Source: MGIIa-L3 sp038150305 (lineage in GTDB: Archaea > Thermoplasmatota > Poseidoniia > Poseidoniales > Poseidoniaceae). From it: 64,000 bases of DNA. The stretch spans positions 1 to 64,000 of the forward strand of contig JAYOTG010000008.1 in the NCBI GenBank assembly GCA_038150305.1. Direction: 5' to 3'. Made by a program: the position numbers and the translations under genes. Positions 43,493 through 51,306 of the stretch are shown one piece after another. Position 1 is the first letter of the stretch. Each line of letters begins with the position of its first letter. The notes under the pieces are model-generated. The model was not told the origin of the DNA. It did no database searches and saw only the letters and a program-made list of their open reading frames with translations.

Positions 43493-45475
43493 TCATTCTT
43501 CCTCGTGGGAAGAAGCGCGCAGACGGGCCACGGTGATGTCGAGCTCCGGGAGGTTGATCTGACCGTCTCCGTCGATGTCGATGGCCGAAATCAGACGTCC
43601 CATGTCCCATGGTGGCAGGTTGGCGATCTTGGCCCCACGGAGGGCATTCTGAAGCTCGCGGGCGTCGATAGAGCCGCTGTCGTCCAGGTCAATGGAACGG
43701 AAGAAGGAGAACACGTCCTGCTTGGTTTCATCGAGGTAATCCGCCAGCATCTGGAGCTCCTCGGGGACCGCGTCCGCGTCCTCTGGGAATTCCGTGACCT
43801 CGTCGTTGTGAAGGTCAGCACGGACGGGGATGACCGTCGGGCCTGTCGCGGCCTTTCCGTCGCCGCCAATGATCAACTCGGTGTCGAGCCCAACGCCTCG
43901 GCCGAGGAGGGAACGGATGCTCGTGTTGCCTCCGGAGAGGGCGTAGGAGCGGATGTCGCTGCCGACCGAGGTGCTGGCCGAAGCAGGGGAGAAGCCGATG
44001 CGAACGCTGACCGAAGCCGCGACCATGAATCCGAGGGCGACGCCGTAGAACAGGAAGGCGCCCACGAGGTCGAAGCCCGCCATGTTGGCCAATGCGGCCT
44101 CGACCATGTCCTCGTCGGAAACACCGCGCTCAACCGCGCGGGTGGCGAGGGTGGATAACGCGGTGGACACCGTCGCGAGGAAGCCGCCCAAAGCGACCAT
44201 CCAGACGGCGGTGGACGCACCGCCGGTGTCGGCCGCAGCACGGCCGTTGGCCTGGGGAAGGTAGCCGAGGGTGGCGGAAAGGGCCAGCAGGCCACCGACG
44301 GTGAAGAAGAGACCGTGGGTGAGGGCCATGTTCAGGCCGTGGAGGCTTGCTTCACCGACGAGGGTTTCCATGCCAGAGAAGTAAGCGCCGACCGCGTAAA
44401 TGGGCAGCAGGAACATCGCCAGCACGCCCGCCAGGCCGGCAGGGCTGGAGAAGGCCTGAGACGCGCCGGAGCGGGCGGTCTGGAGCAGATTGACCGAGGC
44501 CGCGAGCAGCGGAAGCATGCTGAAAGTCATCAGAATACCACCGAGGTTTTCCAGCAGGACGGGGGCGTCAACCTGACGCACCGAGACCGCAGGCACGGTG
44601 AGGAAGAGCAGGGCGAGGGAAGCCGTGGCGAGGGAGGAAGACCAGATGGCTCGCTCCGAGGCCGCGGGAATCACCGCGTAGGCGGTGCCGAGCATGAGCG
44701 CGAGCGGCAGCCAGCCTTCGAGGGCCGCTTGGGCCAACCACACGGTCTGGGTCCCGCTTCCGAGTTCACCACCGATGTACAGGAGCGGCGCGACCAGCAT
44801 GACCACGAGCGCGTTGAGAAGGAACCAGCTCGTGTAGGCGATGGGCGCGTCGCCACGGTTGGCGAGGGTGATGAGGACGTTGACGAGGAGGGCACCGCCC
44901 ACCACGCTGTGGAGGACCACGGAGGAGACGACCTTGCTAAGCAGGTCTTCCGTGGCCGCGTCCATGCCGAACAGGCCCGCCAAGGTCGGCAATAGGAGCA
45001 CGAGCAGGGAGACGCCGGTGAAGACGAGCGCCATCATCGAGGCACTGGCCTCGCTGCTGAGGCGGCCGCCGGACGTGCGGGCGGTGGCGGTCAGGGTGGT
45101 GCCGATGAAGACCATCACCAGCCCGGTGCGCAGGGTCATGCTGATCGTCGTCGCCAACCCGCTGCCGTCGTCGTAGGACCAACCGAGGCTGGCCAGGGAG
45201 TCAAGGGCGGTGGCGTCCCAGTCGTGCCAGCGGCCCACGAAACCGAGGGTGCCCGCGAGGACCAGCCACGCGAGACCGAAACGGGCCCACGTGCGGCCAC
45301 CGCGGCCGGCGCTGTCGTCAAAGAGATCGACCGCTCCAGCCGGGGCCTTGACGAGCAAGAAACGACCGAGGGTCTGCAGGGGCTGACTCATGCCGCCGAC
45401 ACCGTTCTGAACGTAGTACGCGATGAGAAGAAGAGCGCCGACCATCACGCCGACGGAAATGAACACGGGTTCCAT
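43493..45475 (-). CDS. CcoN-like polytopic membrane protein lacking haem/copper ligands, with two EF-hands
   Basis: The 660-residue protein has about 12 TM helices (residues 1-500) followed by a soluble tail. Residues 205-410 align by eye with subunit I of cbb3 oxidases: PIAYTSWFLLNALVV, then YAVIPAASERAIWSSSLA against the CcoN phrase YYFVPKQAERPIYSYRLS, then LGGILMTFSMLPLLAASVN. Expected ligands are missing: Q249 at the CuB His, V297-S298 at the CuB His pair, L385 at the haem b3 His, and A143 at a haem b His. Only H387 (THG) remains. The tail has two EF-hands, DLDDSGSIDARE and DIDGDGQINLPE, so calcium binding is likely. It has a strong ribosome site and follows a small two-TM gene. Confidence 0.6.
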   Translation of the reverse strand: MEPVFISVGVMVGALLLIAYYVQNGVGGMSQPLQTLGRFLLVKAPAGAVDLFDDSAGRGGRTWARFGLAWLVLAGTLGFVGRWHDWDATALDSLASLGWSYDDGSGLATTISMTLRTGLVMVFIGTTLTATARTSGGRLSSEASASMMALVFTGVSLLVLLLPTLAGLFGMDAATEDLLSKVVSSVVLHSVVGGALLVNVLITLANRGDAPIAYTSWFLLNALVVMLVAPLLYIGGELGSGTQTVWLAQAALEGWLPLALMLGTAYAVIPAASERAIWSSSLATASLALLFLTVPAVSVRQVDAPVLLENLGGILMTFSMLPLLAASVNLLQTARSGASQAFSSPAGLAGVLAMFLLPIYAVGAYFSGMETLVGEASLHGLNMALTHGLFFTVGGLLALSATLGYLPQANGRAAADTGGASTAVWMVALGGFLATVSTALSTLATRAVERGVSDEDMVEAALANMAGFDLVGAFLFYGVALGFMVAASVSVRIGFSPASASTSVGSDIRSYALSGGNTSIRSLLGRGVGLDTELIIGGDGKAATGPTVIPVRADLHNDEVTEFPEDADAVPEELQMLADYLDETKQDVFSFFRSIDLDDSGSIDARELQNALRGAKIANLPPWDMGRLISAIDIDGDGQINLPELDITVARLRASSHEEE

Positions 45476-45482
45476 GCATCAC

Positions 45483-45490
45483 ACCTCCTT
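45483..45490 (-). promoter_or_regulatory. Strong Shine-Dalgarno site before the CcoN-like gene
   Basis: The minus strand reads AAGGAGGTGTGATGC before the ATG at 45475. The near-perfect anti-16S match AAGGAGGT overlaps the stop codon region of the preceding small gene. Most genes here lack such a site, so high or coupled translation is implied. Confidence 0.7.
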
Positions 45491-45819
45491 CACTCGGACA
45501 GCACCTCGCCGATGACGGTGGACACGATGGCGGTCGCGCCCACGATGAGGCCGATGAGGTAGTACCAGATGCCGCTGCCACCGAGGTTTCCGAGCAGGGG
45601 CACGAGGTCACCGAGGACGGGAACGCTGTCCCAGCCGAAGACGTTGCTGAACAGGGCGAAGAGTCCGAGAAGGCCCACGCCGAGGAGGACGAGGACCATG
45701 CGGCTTGATTCTGGTTCGGCGTCGCCGACCGTGGATTCGTGGATGATGTCTGTTGATGCCAAAGGGACCACCACATGGAGCCCCAATGGGGCGTTTTGAC
45801 CCACCTGAGGCACGGACAT
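45490..45819 (-). CDS. Small two-TM protein preceding the CcoN-like gene
   Basis: Up to 109 residues, with an uncertain N-terminus. The C-terminal 69 residues, from MVLVLLGVGLLGLFALF, hold two hydrophobic segments (about 41-57 and 82-104, IWYYLIGLIVGATAIVSTVIG). The first 40 residues are polar. A TTTAT element overlaps the ATG at 45819; if it is a TATA box the transcript would begin about 25 bases inside, and the Met at 45699 would be the start. It directly precedes the CcoN-like gene (the stop overlaps that gene's Shine-Dalgarno site), so the two probably form one complex or operon. No family is recognised. Confidence 0.55.
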   Translation of the reverse strand: MSVPQVGQNAPLGLHVVVPLASTDIIHESTVGDAEPESSRMVLVLLGVGLLGLFALFSNVFGWDSVPVLGDLVPLLGNLGGSGIWYYLIGLIVGATAIVSTVIGEVLSE

Positions 45820-45859
45820 AAAGATTCACCACCGTGGGTGATGAAACCGCGCGACCGCG

Positions 45860-47020
45860 TCAAGGCGCCCTGAGCCGTTCAGCGGCAGGTGCGCGACGCG
45901 AGGGGGCGAGGCCAAGCGGTGCCGGAAGGGCGCGCTCGAGGGCCAAATCTTCCGCCCACCGAGATTCACAAGCGCAGTCCAGGCCGTCAAACTCCTGCAG
46001 GTCGCCCGAGACCGCATAGCGCTCGATGGCGGCCACCACGTCAGCGTCGCATGAGCCGCAGTTGTGGGAACCGCGAACGCGACCTCCCGCGGTCGGGTGA
46101 ACGATGAGGCGGCTCACCTGGTCGTCGTCGCCGTTGACGCCCCCTTCAGGGTGAACGAGGGGGTGGGCACGTCGAATCATCTCCACCAAGGACCACAGCC
46201 ACGGCGGACGGTACTGGCGTGCGCGATGCAGACGATCGATGACCGTCCCGCCTTGGATGTTCATCGGGTTGATGGAAATCTCATCCGCATCCTCAGCGAT
46301 GGCGGCGATCCAATCCACGATGTGGTCCAACGCATCAGCTTCGCTCATGAAGGGCGGCTTGAACATCAGGTAAGCCTTGACGCGCACACTGGCTTGCTTG
46401 AGGTTGGCCACCGCGCGGTCGTAGGATCTGACGCTGAAGCCCTTGTTGACGTGAAAGCGCAACACTTCGTCGTCATAGGCTTCGAGTCCGATGGCCACGG
46501 TGAAGTCAGCGTTGACGCTCGTGGCCCAGGCGAGCTTCTCTTCCGTCAGTTGCTCAGTGCGGCTTTCGACGATGAGGTGAAGCCCGCGTTCTGCACACTC
46601 ACGCAGCACCCGCTCCTGGAAGCCAACGGGGATTTCTCGGTCTTCAAGCAAAGATCCTGAGGTGTAGACCTTGACCATCTGCACGTCGGCGAAACCGTTC
46701 AACTTCGCCGCAGACCAGTCCCATTGCGCATGGAGATCCTCCTCCGTCACGTCATCGCGTGTGTCGTTGAAGTAGCCACAAAAGGTGCACCCGCTGGACC
46801 ACCACCAATGGCACCCTTTTGTGCGAAGGATGACCGTCGCCGCCGAGCAGGGCGTGCCGTCGGGCAGCATCTCTGGCGTGGTGTAGACCGTTGCCGGTCG
46901 AGCGGCGTCCCAACTCGCTTGACGGCGGCGGGATTCAGGCGTGTTGGCCGGCGCTTTGACCAAGTCGTGGACCCGCTGGGCCTTCCCGCCCTGCCCGACC
47001 AAGGTCAAACGTGTCCCCAT
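45860..47020 (-). CDS. Radical SAM protein, archaeosine synthase subunit RaSEA-like (COG1244/TIGR01210)
   Basis: The 386-residue protein belongs to the radical SAM group recognised by ILRTKGCHWWWSSGCTFCGYF, with cysteines in a C-x7-C-x2-C spacing instead of the classical Cx3Cx2C. Other blocks are KVYTSGSLLEDREIP, LIVESRTEQLTEEKL, IGLEAYDDEVLRFHVNKGF and VRVKAYLMFKPPFMSE. A C-terminal zinc-like cluster lies in SHNCGSCDADV and LDCACESRW. This set matches the RaSEA family, which with ArcS makes archaeosine (G+) at tRNA position 15. I chose the Met at 47020 (MGTRLTLVG). ArcS is not in this window. Confidence 0.78.
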   Translation of the reverse strand: MGTRLTLVGQGGKAQRVHDLVKAPANTPESRRRQASWDAARPATVYTTPEMLPDGTPCSAATVILRTKGCHWWWSSGCTFCGYFNDTRDDVTEEDLHAQWDWSAAKLNGFADVQMVKVYTSGSLLEDREIPVGFQERVLRECAERGLHLIVESRTEQLTEEKLAWATSVNADFTVAIGLEAYDDEVLRFHVNKGFSVRSYDRAVANLKQASVRVKAYLMFKPPFMSEADALDHIVDWIAAIAEDADEISINPMNIQGGTVIDRLHRARQYRPPWLWSLVEMIRRAHPLVHPEGGVNGDDDQVSRLIVHPTAGGRVRGSHNCGSCDADVVAAIERYAVSGDLQEFDGLDCACESRWAEDLALERALPAPLGLAPSRRAPAAERLRAP

Positions 47021-47052
47021 GTGCCTCAACCCCGGCTCAGGTGAGCCTTGTT

Positions 47053-48132
47053 TCAACCTGCCGTGACCCGCAGGCCGTCCGCCCACGCCAGAAGGCGTTG
47101 CTCGTAGATGGGCGTGTGTGTGAGCATGAGCGTGACGTGGCCTTCGACCACAAGACCGTCGTCGGTGCTGTTGAAGGTGAGCTGGCTGGACTCAAACCAG
47201 CAGGTCACCTGTGACGGATTTTCGGCCGCCTCGGTGGCGGCTTCGCAGAGCGATTCGCCGTGGTGGATGCGGATGCGCATGTCGTCTTCGCCGTGGACGA
47301 TGGTCATGCTGCGGTTGCCGATGTTGCGGGCGCCATCAATGGGGTTGTGCGCCACCAAATCTTCGCCAGAACTGACACGCCCCGCGAAAATGCCGGCGTC
47401 CTTCAGGAAGGTCGGATACCCTCTGAAGGCCAACTCCTCCACAATGATGTCCCCCATGTTGGAGAAGGGTGAGTCGAGGAAGACGCTGGCCATGCGCTCT
47501 TCTTGGGCGAAGGCGATGCCAACGGTGCCCGCACCCATCGAGGCGCCCATCACACCGATGCGTTCTGCGGGCACGCCTTTCTCGTCCTGAATCCATTGCC
47601 ACACGGCGACCACGTCGCGCCATTCCTTCTGACCGGCCGAGACTTGACCGTCTTCGAGCGTGCTTTCCCAGTGGTCGCGCATGTCCATCATGACCACATT
47701 GTACCCTGCCTCAGCCAACATGCCTCCCGGAAGAAGCACCTCGTGGTTGGCCTTGCAGGAGCGGATGCCGTGCACCAGCAGCACCCACGGTTCGGTGGGG
47801 TCTTGCTCGACAACCCACATGCTGAGCTCAATCGCTTCGTCCTCCATCTGAACCGTCGCGTTGGACCACACCGGCATGCTCCACGAGGCCAAACCTTCCG
47901 GCGCCTCGGCGGTGAGGTTGCTCGTGAGGTTGCTGGGTGCAGCATCGATCATGTCCGTGCCCCAAAGGTGCGGTGTGAAGGAGGCCGGCGTGTTGAAGGG
48001 GGCATGGTCTTGGCAGGTGGGTTCAGCCAAGGTCGCACCGCTGTACACGATCATGCCGGCTTGGAAATAGCCGTACGGCATCAGGAACAGCAGCAGGGCC
48101 ACCACCGCAGGAAGGGTCCGCTTCACGCTCAT
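47053..48132 (-). CDS. Membrane-anchored alpha/beta hydrolase
   Basis: This 359-residue protein starts with an N-terminal hydrophobic anchor or signal (LPAVVALLLFLMPYGYFQAG). An extracellular alpha/beta-hydrolase fold follows: WVLLVHGIRSCKANHE (oxyanion hole HG), nucleophile elbow VMGASMGAGTVG, the acidic residue in HGEDDMRI and the His in VEGHVTLMLTHTP. The fold resembles serine aminopeptidase S33/dienelactone-hydrolase-type proteins; the substrate is unknown. Its ATG overlaps the stop of the decarboxylase-like gene by four bases (ATGA), so the two are translationally coupled. An extended N-terminus upstream of 48132 was not used. Confidence 0.8.
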   Translation of the reverse strand: MSVKRTLPAVVALLLFLMPYGYFQAGMIVYSGATLAEPTCQDHAPFNTPASFTPHLWGTDMIDAAPSNLTSNLTAEAPEGLASWSMPVWSNATVQMEDEAIELSMWVVEQDPTEPWVLLVHGIRSCKANHEVLLPGGMLAEAGYNVVMMDMRDHWESTLEDGQVSAGQKEWRDVVAVWQWIQDEKGVPAERIGVMGASMGAGTVGIAFAQEERMASVFLDSPFSNMGDIIVEELAFRGYPTFLKDAGIFAGRVSSGEDLVAHNPIDGARNIGNRSMTIVHGEDDMRIRIHHGESLCEAATEAAENPSQVTCWFESSQLTFNSTDDGLVVEGHVTLMLTHTPIYEQRLLAWADGLRVTAG

Positions 48133-48923
48133 TCCTCCGCGTCCCACAAGGGATGGAACACGACGGTGGTCCCGGCGTGGACCTCTTGACCGTTGGCCCC
48201 ATTCTCGCCCTGCAACAGCGTGATTTCGGGGCTCCACTCGGCAACCGGCACGCGAAGTTCGAGCAGAGGCGTGGTCGACATGAAAGCCAAGCGTTGCCCA
48301 CGTCGAACCGTCTCTCCGGGTGAAGACAGAGGCGTCAGCGCGAACCTCGGTCGAACGAGGTGAGCCACCACCTCAACCCGTCGCTCAGCGGATTCAATGA
48401 CCCAGCGCAGACGTTCCGACCAACCGTCCGCCGCACGGCGGTGTTCCCCGGCCACGACCGCCCCGGCCATGGGGGCGCGGTGCACTTGGAGGTCGAGAGC
48501 CCCGACGGCGAGGCGCAGGCACCAGACGTCGTCGTCGCGTTCGACGTCCACCTCGGCAAAGCGCTGCTCGGTCTCGAAGGGAGTCGAGCACGCGCCTTCG
48601 GTCCACGGTCCGCCACCAAGGTCTTCGAGAACCTCATCGCTTGAGGTGGCCGGACCCGGGCGACGGTGCGTGGCCCGTTCGCGCCGGAGGTGAACGATGC
48701 GCCCGTCGATGGGCGCCACCAGAAGGCCAGCATCTTGGGGGATCTTCCGTGGGGGATCGCGGAAGCGCAGCAGCAGCCAGGATGCAGCACACAGCAGCAG
48801 CACGCCGAGCAGCGGACCAAGCCCAAACAGCGGGTCAACGAAGGCCGAAATCAGCAGCACGATGCTGCCTGAGACGATTGGTGTGACCACCATCGCCGAG
48901 GAACCCTCGGCGAGCCAGGCCAT
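48129..48923 (-). CDS. Phosphatidylserine-decarboxylase-like protein, apparently inactive
   Basis: The 264-residue protein resembles archaeal Psd/Asd: two N-terminal TM helices (IVLLISAFVDPLFGLGPLLGVLLLCAAS), then LRFRDPPRKIPQDAG and VAPIDGRIVHLRRE with the conserved PxDG Asp. DLQVHRAPMAGAVV stands where the family has DVHVNRAP. Near the C-terminus GETVRRGQRLAFMSTTPLL corresponds to the self-cleavage region, normally GxxV-K-G-x5-FGS. The Gly-Ser pair needed to form the pyruvoyl group aligns with Thr-Pro, and the catalytic His aligns with Arg or Gln, so decarboxylase activity is not expected. It overlaps the hydrolase gene by four bases and follows the coiled-coil gene by eight. Confidence 0.6.
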   Translation of the reverse strand: MAWLAEGSSAMVVTPIVSGSIVLLISAFVDPLFGLGPLLGVLLLCAASWLLLRFRDPPRKIPQDAGLLVAPIDGRIVHLRRERATHRRPGPATSSDEVLEDLGGGPWTEGACSTPFETEQRFAEVDVERDDDVWCLRLAVGALDLQVHRAPMAGAVVAGEHRRAADGWSERLRWVIESAERRVEVVAHLVRPRFALTPLSSPGETVRRGQRLAFMSTTPLLELRVPVAEWSPEITLLQGENGANGQEVHAGTTVVFHPLWDAEE

Positions 48924-48931
48924 TCGCGTGG

Positions 48932-49798
48932 TCACGCTCCGTCCCAGGGATCCTCGCCGTCGTCCCACGTCGCGGTTTCCTCAGCGGGGGCCTCTTCGGC
49001 TTCGGGCTCAGCCTCGGCCTCAGGTGCCTCTTCGCTGGACGCGTCGTCGCTTGAGCCACGGGCGCGGACCTCAACCTCGTCGTCATCGGTCCCAAATTCA
49101 CCGTCCGGGCCAGCCGAAATGGCGACTTCGACCACGCCAACAGGCACGACGATTTCGTCGCCAGAGCTCGTCGACGAGGCCTCTTCGGCGATGGCGCCTT
49201 CGGCCTCTTCGATGGTCATCTCGGCCGCGCGGGCTTCGACCATCGAGTCCATGCGCTCGACGAAGGCATCGGCCTTCTGCTGAGCGGCACGCTCGGCTTC
49301 CACGGCTTGCTCGATCATCTCGTAGCGCTCTTGGATGGCCTTGTTGAGGTCCTCGAAGAGGGACATGTGCGCGACGTACCAGCCGTCACGCGCCTTCATC
49401 TCGGTCACGGCGAGCTTCAGGTCGTTGTCGAGCTCTTCCGCGATGGCGAAGACCTTGCCGAGGCGGTCCTTCTCACGGGTGTACTTTTCTTCCATCTTCT
49501 CGAGTTCGGGTTCGAGGTGCTCGACCCGCTTGGCCGACTTGGTGGAGGACATTTCGAGGTCGCGGATCTTGAGGTCCTTCTCCATCAGGAGGTTGTCCAT
49601 GGCCTCTTTTTCGATCTCACGGTCGACGATTTCCTTCTCCAGGACTTCGATTTCTGCTTTGGCGTCAACCAGCTCCTTCTCTTGCTGCTCGTAGGCGGCA
49701 TAGAGCTTGCGCAGTCGGTCGGTTTCGGTCTCAAGGGCCTGTTCAAGCTCGCGGATGCGGACCTCGTCGGTCACCGTGCCTTCGTCGCTCATGCTCAT
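48932..49798 (-). CDS. Coiled-coil protein with acidic low-complexity C-terminus
   Basis: The 288-residue protein has two long coiled-coil segments (about 10-160) with heptads such as LEQALETETDRLRKLYAAYE and AEIEVLEKEIVDREIEKEAM. A further helical segment (about 165-195) includes LFEDLNKAIQERYEMIEQAV. A Gly/Asp/Glu/Ala-rich tail follows (EEAPEAEAEPEAEEAP, then WDDGEDPWDGA). There is no signal or TM. I chose the Met at 49798 (MSMSDEG). It resembles structural or scaffold proteins, without an assigned function. It leads the run of decarboxylase-like and hydrolase genes on the same strand. Confidence 0.65.
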   Translation of the reverse strand: MSMSDEGTVTDEVRIRELEQALETETDRLRKLYAAYEQQEKELVDAKAEIEVLEKEIVDREIEKEAMDNLLMEKDLKIRDLEMSSTKSAKRVEHLEPELEKMEEKYTREKDRLGKVFAIAEELDNDLKLAVTEMKARDGWYVAHMSLFEDLNKAIQERYEMIEQAVEAERAAQQKADAFVERMDSMVEARAAEMTIEEAEGAIAEEASSTSSGDEIVVPVGVVEVAISAGPDGEFGTDDDEVEVRARGSSDDASSEEAPEAEAEPEAEEAPAEETATWDDGEDPWDGA

Positions 49799-49936
49799 CG
49801 ACCCGAGCCTATGCTCACCTGTTCGACCGTCCTCCACCCTATGAAGACGACGCCTCAGGTGCGTCGCTTGAGGCGAATGGAGCGTGGTGCGTTCCTCCAC
49901 CGAATCTCACCCGTGGTACCATTCGCGTAACTTGCC

Positions 49937-49943
49937 ATTTATC
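49937..49943 (+). promoter_or_regulatory. TATA-like box for the HxlR-type regulator
   Basis: ATTTATC is centred 27 bases before the ATG at 49967 in otherwise GC-rich DNA. It fits a leaderless transcript. Confidence 0.45.
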
Positions 49944-49966
49944 GTGGGCGAGACATACCTCGTCTC

Positions 49967-50287
49967 ATGGACCAAGAGGCGGTGTGTGACCCGGCCTACG
50001 GCCGCATGGACGATTTATTGGAGGTCTTGACGCGCTCCAAAGCCATGCACATCATGCTCGTGCTGGACCAACAGGGCCGCGCCATGCGCTTCACCGACCT
50101 CAAGCGTATCGTGGACAGCACCTCCACCACGGTCTCGCGTCGCCTGAAGGAGCTCAAAGACCACGGACTCATTCACCAAATAGACGGGGGGGACGGCTCG
50201 GGTTCCTATGCCTTGAGCGAGGACGCGAAGTCGCTCAGCCCGATCTTTCACGACCTGTTCAACTGGGTCGCTGCGCGTGCTCACTGA
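49967..50287 (+). CDS. HxlR-type winged-helix transcriptional regulator
   Basis: This 106-residue DNA-binding protein has the winged-helix pattern of the HxlR/MarR group: SKAMHIMLVLDQQGRAMRFTDLKRI, then TSTTVSRRLKELKDHGLIHQI as recognition helix and wing. The hairpin GGDGSGSYALSEDAKSLSP completes the wing. HxlR members usually regulate oxidative or formaldehyde stress operons; the target here is unknown. It converges on the prolyl aminopeptidase gene, overlapping by seven bases. Confidence 0.85.
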   Translation: MDQEAVCDPAYGRMDDLLEVLTRSKAMHIMLVLDQQGRAMRFTDLKRIVDSTSTTVSRRLKELKDHGLIHQIDGGDGSGSYALSEDAKSLSPIFHDLFNWVAARAH

Positions 50288-51231
50288 AGCCCGTTCATGA
50301 TGGCCACAAGCTTCGCGGCGATGGGCGGCTCGGTCATCGAATGCCCGGCATCGCCGATGATGTGCAGGCGACTGTGCGGCGCGGCGGTATGCAAATCCCA
50401 CGCGCTTCGGGCCGGACACACGACGTCGTAGCGCCCCTGCACGATGTCGATGGGGATGTCCGACAACCGGTCCACGTGGTCCAGGATGAAGTTGTGCGGC
50501 ATGAACACGCCATTCGTGAAGTAATGGCATTCGATGCGCGCGAAGGCCACGGCAAACTGCAGGTCGTCGGCCTTCAGTTCCGCACTCGCCTTGGGAATGA
50601 GGTAACTGGTCGCCATTTCCCAGCGGGTCCACTCCCTCGCTGCGGCGTGCCGCACCGCCTCGTCCTCGGAGGTCAGCCGGGCGTGGTAGGCGCGCATCAA
50701 GTCGCCTCGCTCGGCTTCTGGGATGTGGTTGCGGTAGCCTTCGAACGCATCGGGGAAAATGTGGCTCGCGCCCTCCTGGTAGAACCACGCGAACTCGCTG
50801 TCGCGGCACAGGAAAATGCCGCGCAGCACGAGGTGCTGGACGCGCTCGGGATGGTGCTGCGCGTAGATGAGGGACAGCGACGAGCCCCACGAGCCGCCGA
50901 ACACCACCCACGCCTCGATGCCGAGGTGTGCGCGGAGCCGCTCGATGTCGGAGACCGACGCCATGGTCGTGTTGTCCTCGAGCTCCGCCCACGGCGTCGA
51001 GCGGCCGCAGCCGCGCTGATCGAACTGGACGATGCGCCAGTGGTTCGGATCGAAGTAGCGGCGGTAATCGGGTTGGCTGCCGCCGCCTGGGCCGCCATGG
51101 ATGACGAGCACCGGCGCCCCCTCGGGGTTTCCGGAGACTTCCCACGCCACGGTGTGCAGGTCGGTGACCTCCAGCATGCCTTCGTCATAGGGTTCGATGG
51201 TGGGGTACAGCACGTCGTCGAGGTCGGCCAT
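50281..51231 (-). CDS. pip: Prolyl iminopeptidase (S33 alpha/beta hydrolase)
   Basis: This 316-residue cytoplasmic peptidase removes N-terminal proline. The sequence has all the family blocks: PVLVIHGGPGGGSQPDYRRYF, IVQFDQRGCGRSTPWAEL, WVVFGGSWGSSLSLIYAQ with the nucleophile Ser, LRGIFLCRDSEFAWFYQEGA, the catalytic Asp in VQGRYDVVCPA and the His in GDAGHSM. The Met at 51231 starts a standard-length protein although the frame stays open upstream. It is divergent from the methyltransferase gene. Confidence 0.94.
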   Translation of the reverse strand: MADLDDVLYPTIEPYDEGMLEVTDLHTVAWEVSGNPEGAPVLVIHGGPGGGSQPDYRRYFDPNHWRIVQFDQRGCGRSTPWAELEDNTTMASVSDIERLRAHLGIEAWVVFGGSWGSSLSLIYAQHHPERVQHLVLRGIFLCRDSEFAWFYQEGASHIFPDAFEGYRNHIPEAERGDLMRAYHARLTSEDEAVRHAAAREWTRWEMATSYLIPKASAELKADDLQFAVAFARIECHYFTNGVFMPHNFILDHVDRLSDIPIDIVQGRYDVVCPARSAWDLHTAAPHSRLHIIGDAGHSMTEPPIAAKLVAIMNGLQ

Positions 51232-51306
51232 GCCCCGGCAAACCGTCGGGAGCGTGATGGTGTTTTGCACCACCAAGATGATGCGATGCAGCCCGAAGCC
51301 ACGCGC

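Noticed and set aside
50341..51285. Upstream extension of the methyltransferase frame across the prolyl aminopeptidase gene
   Set aside because: The extension is antisense to a certain gene and has no methyltransferase sequence; the domain starts after 51307.
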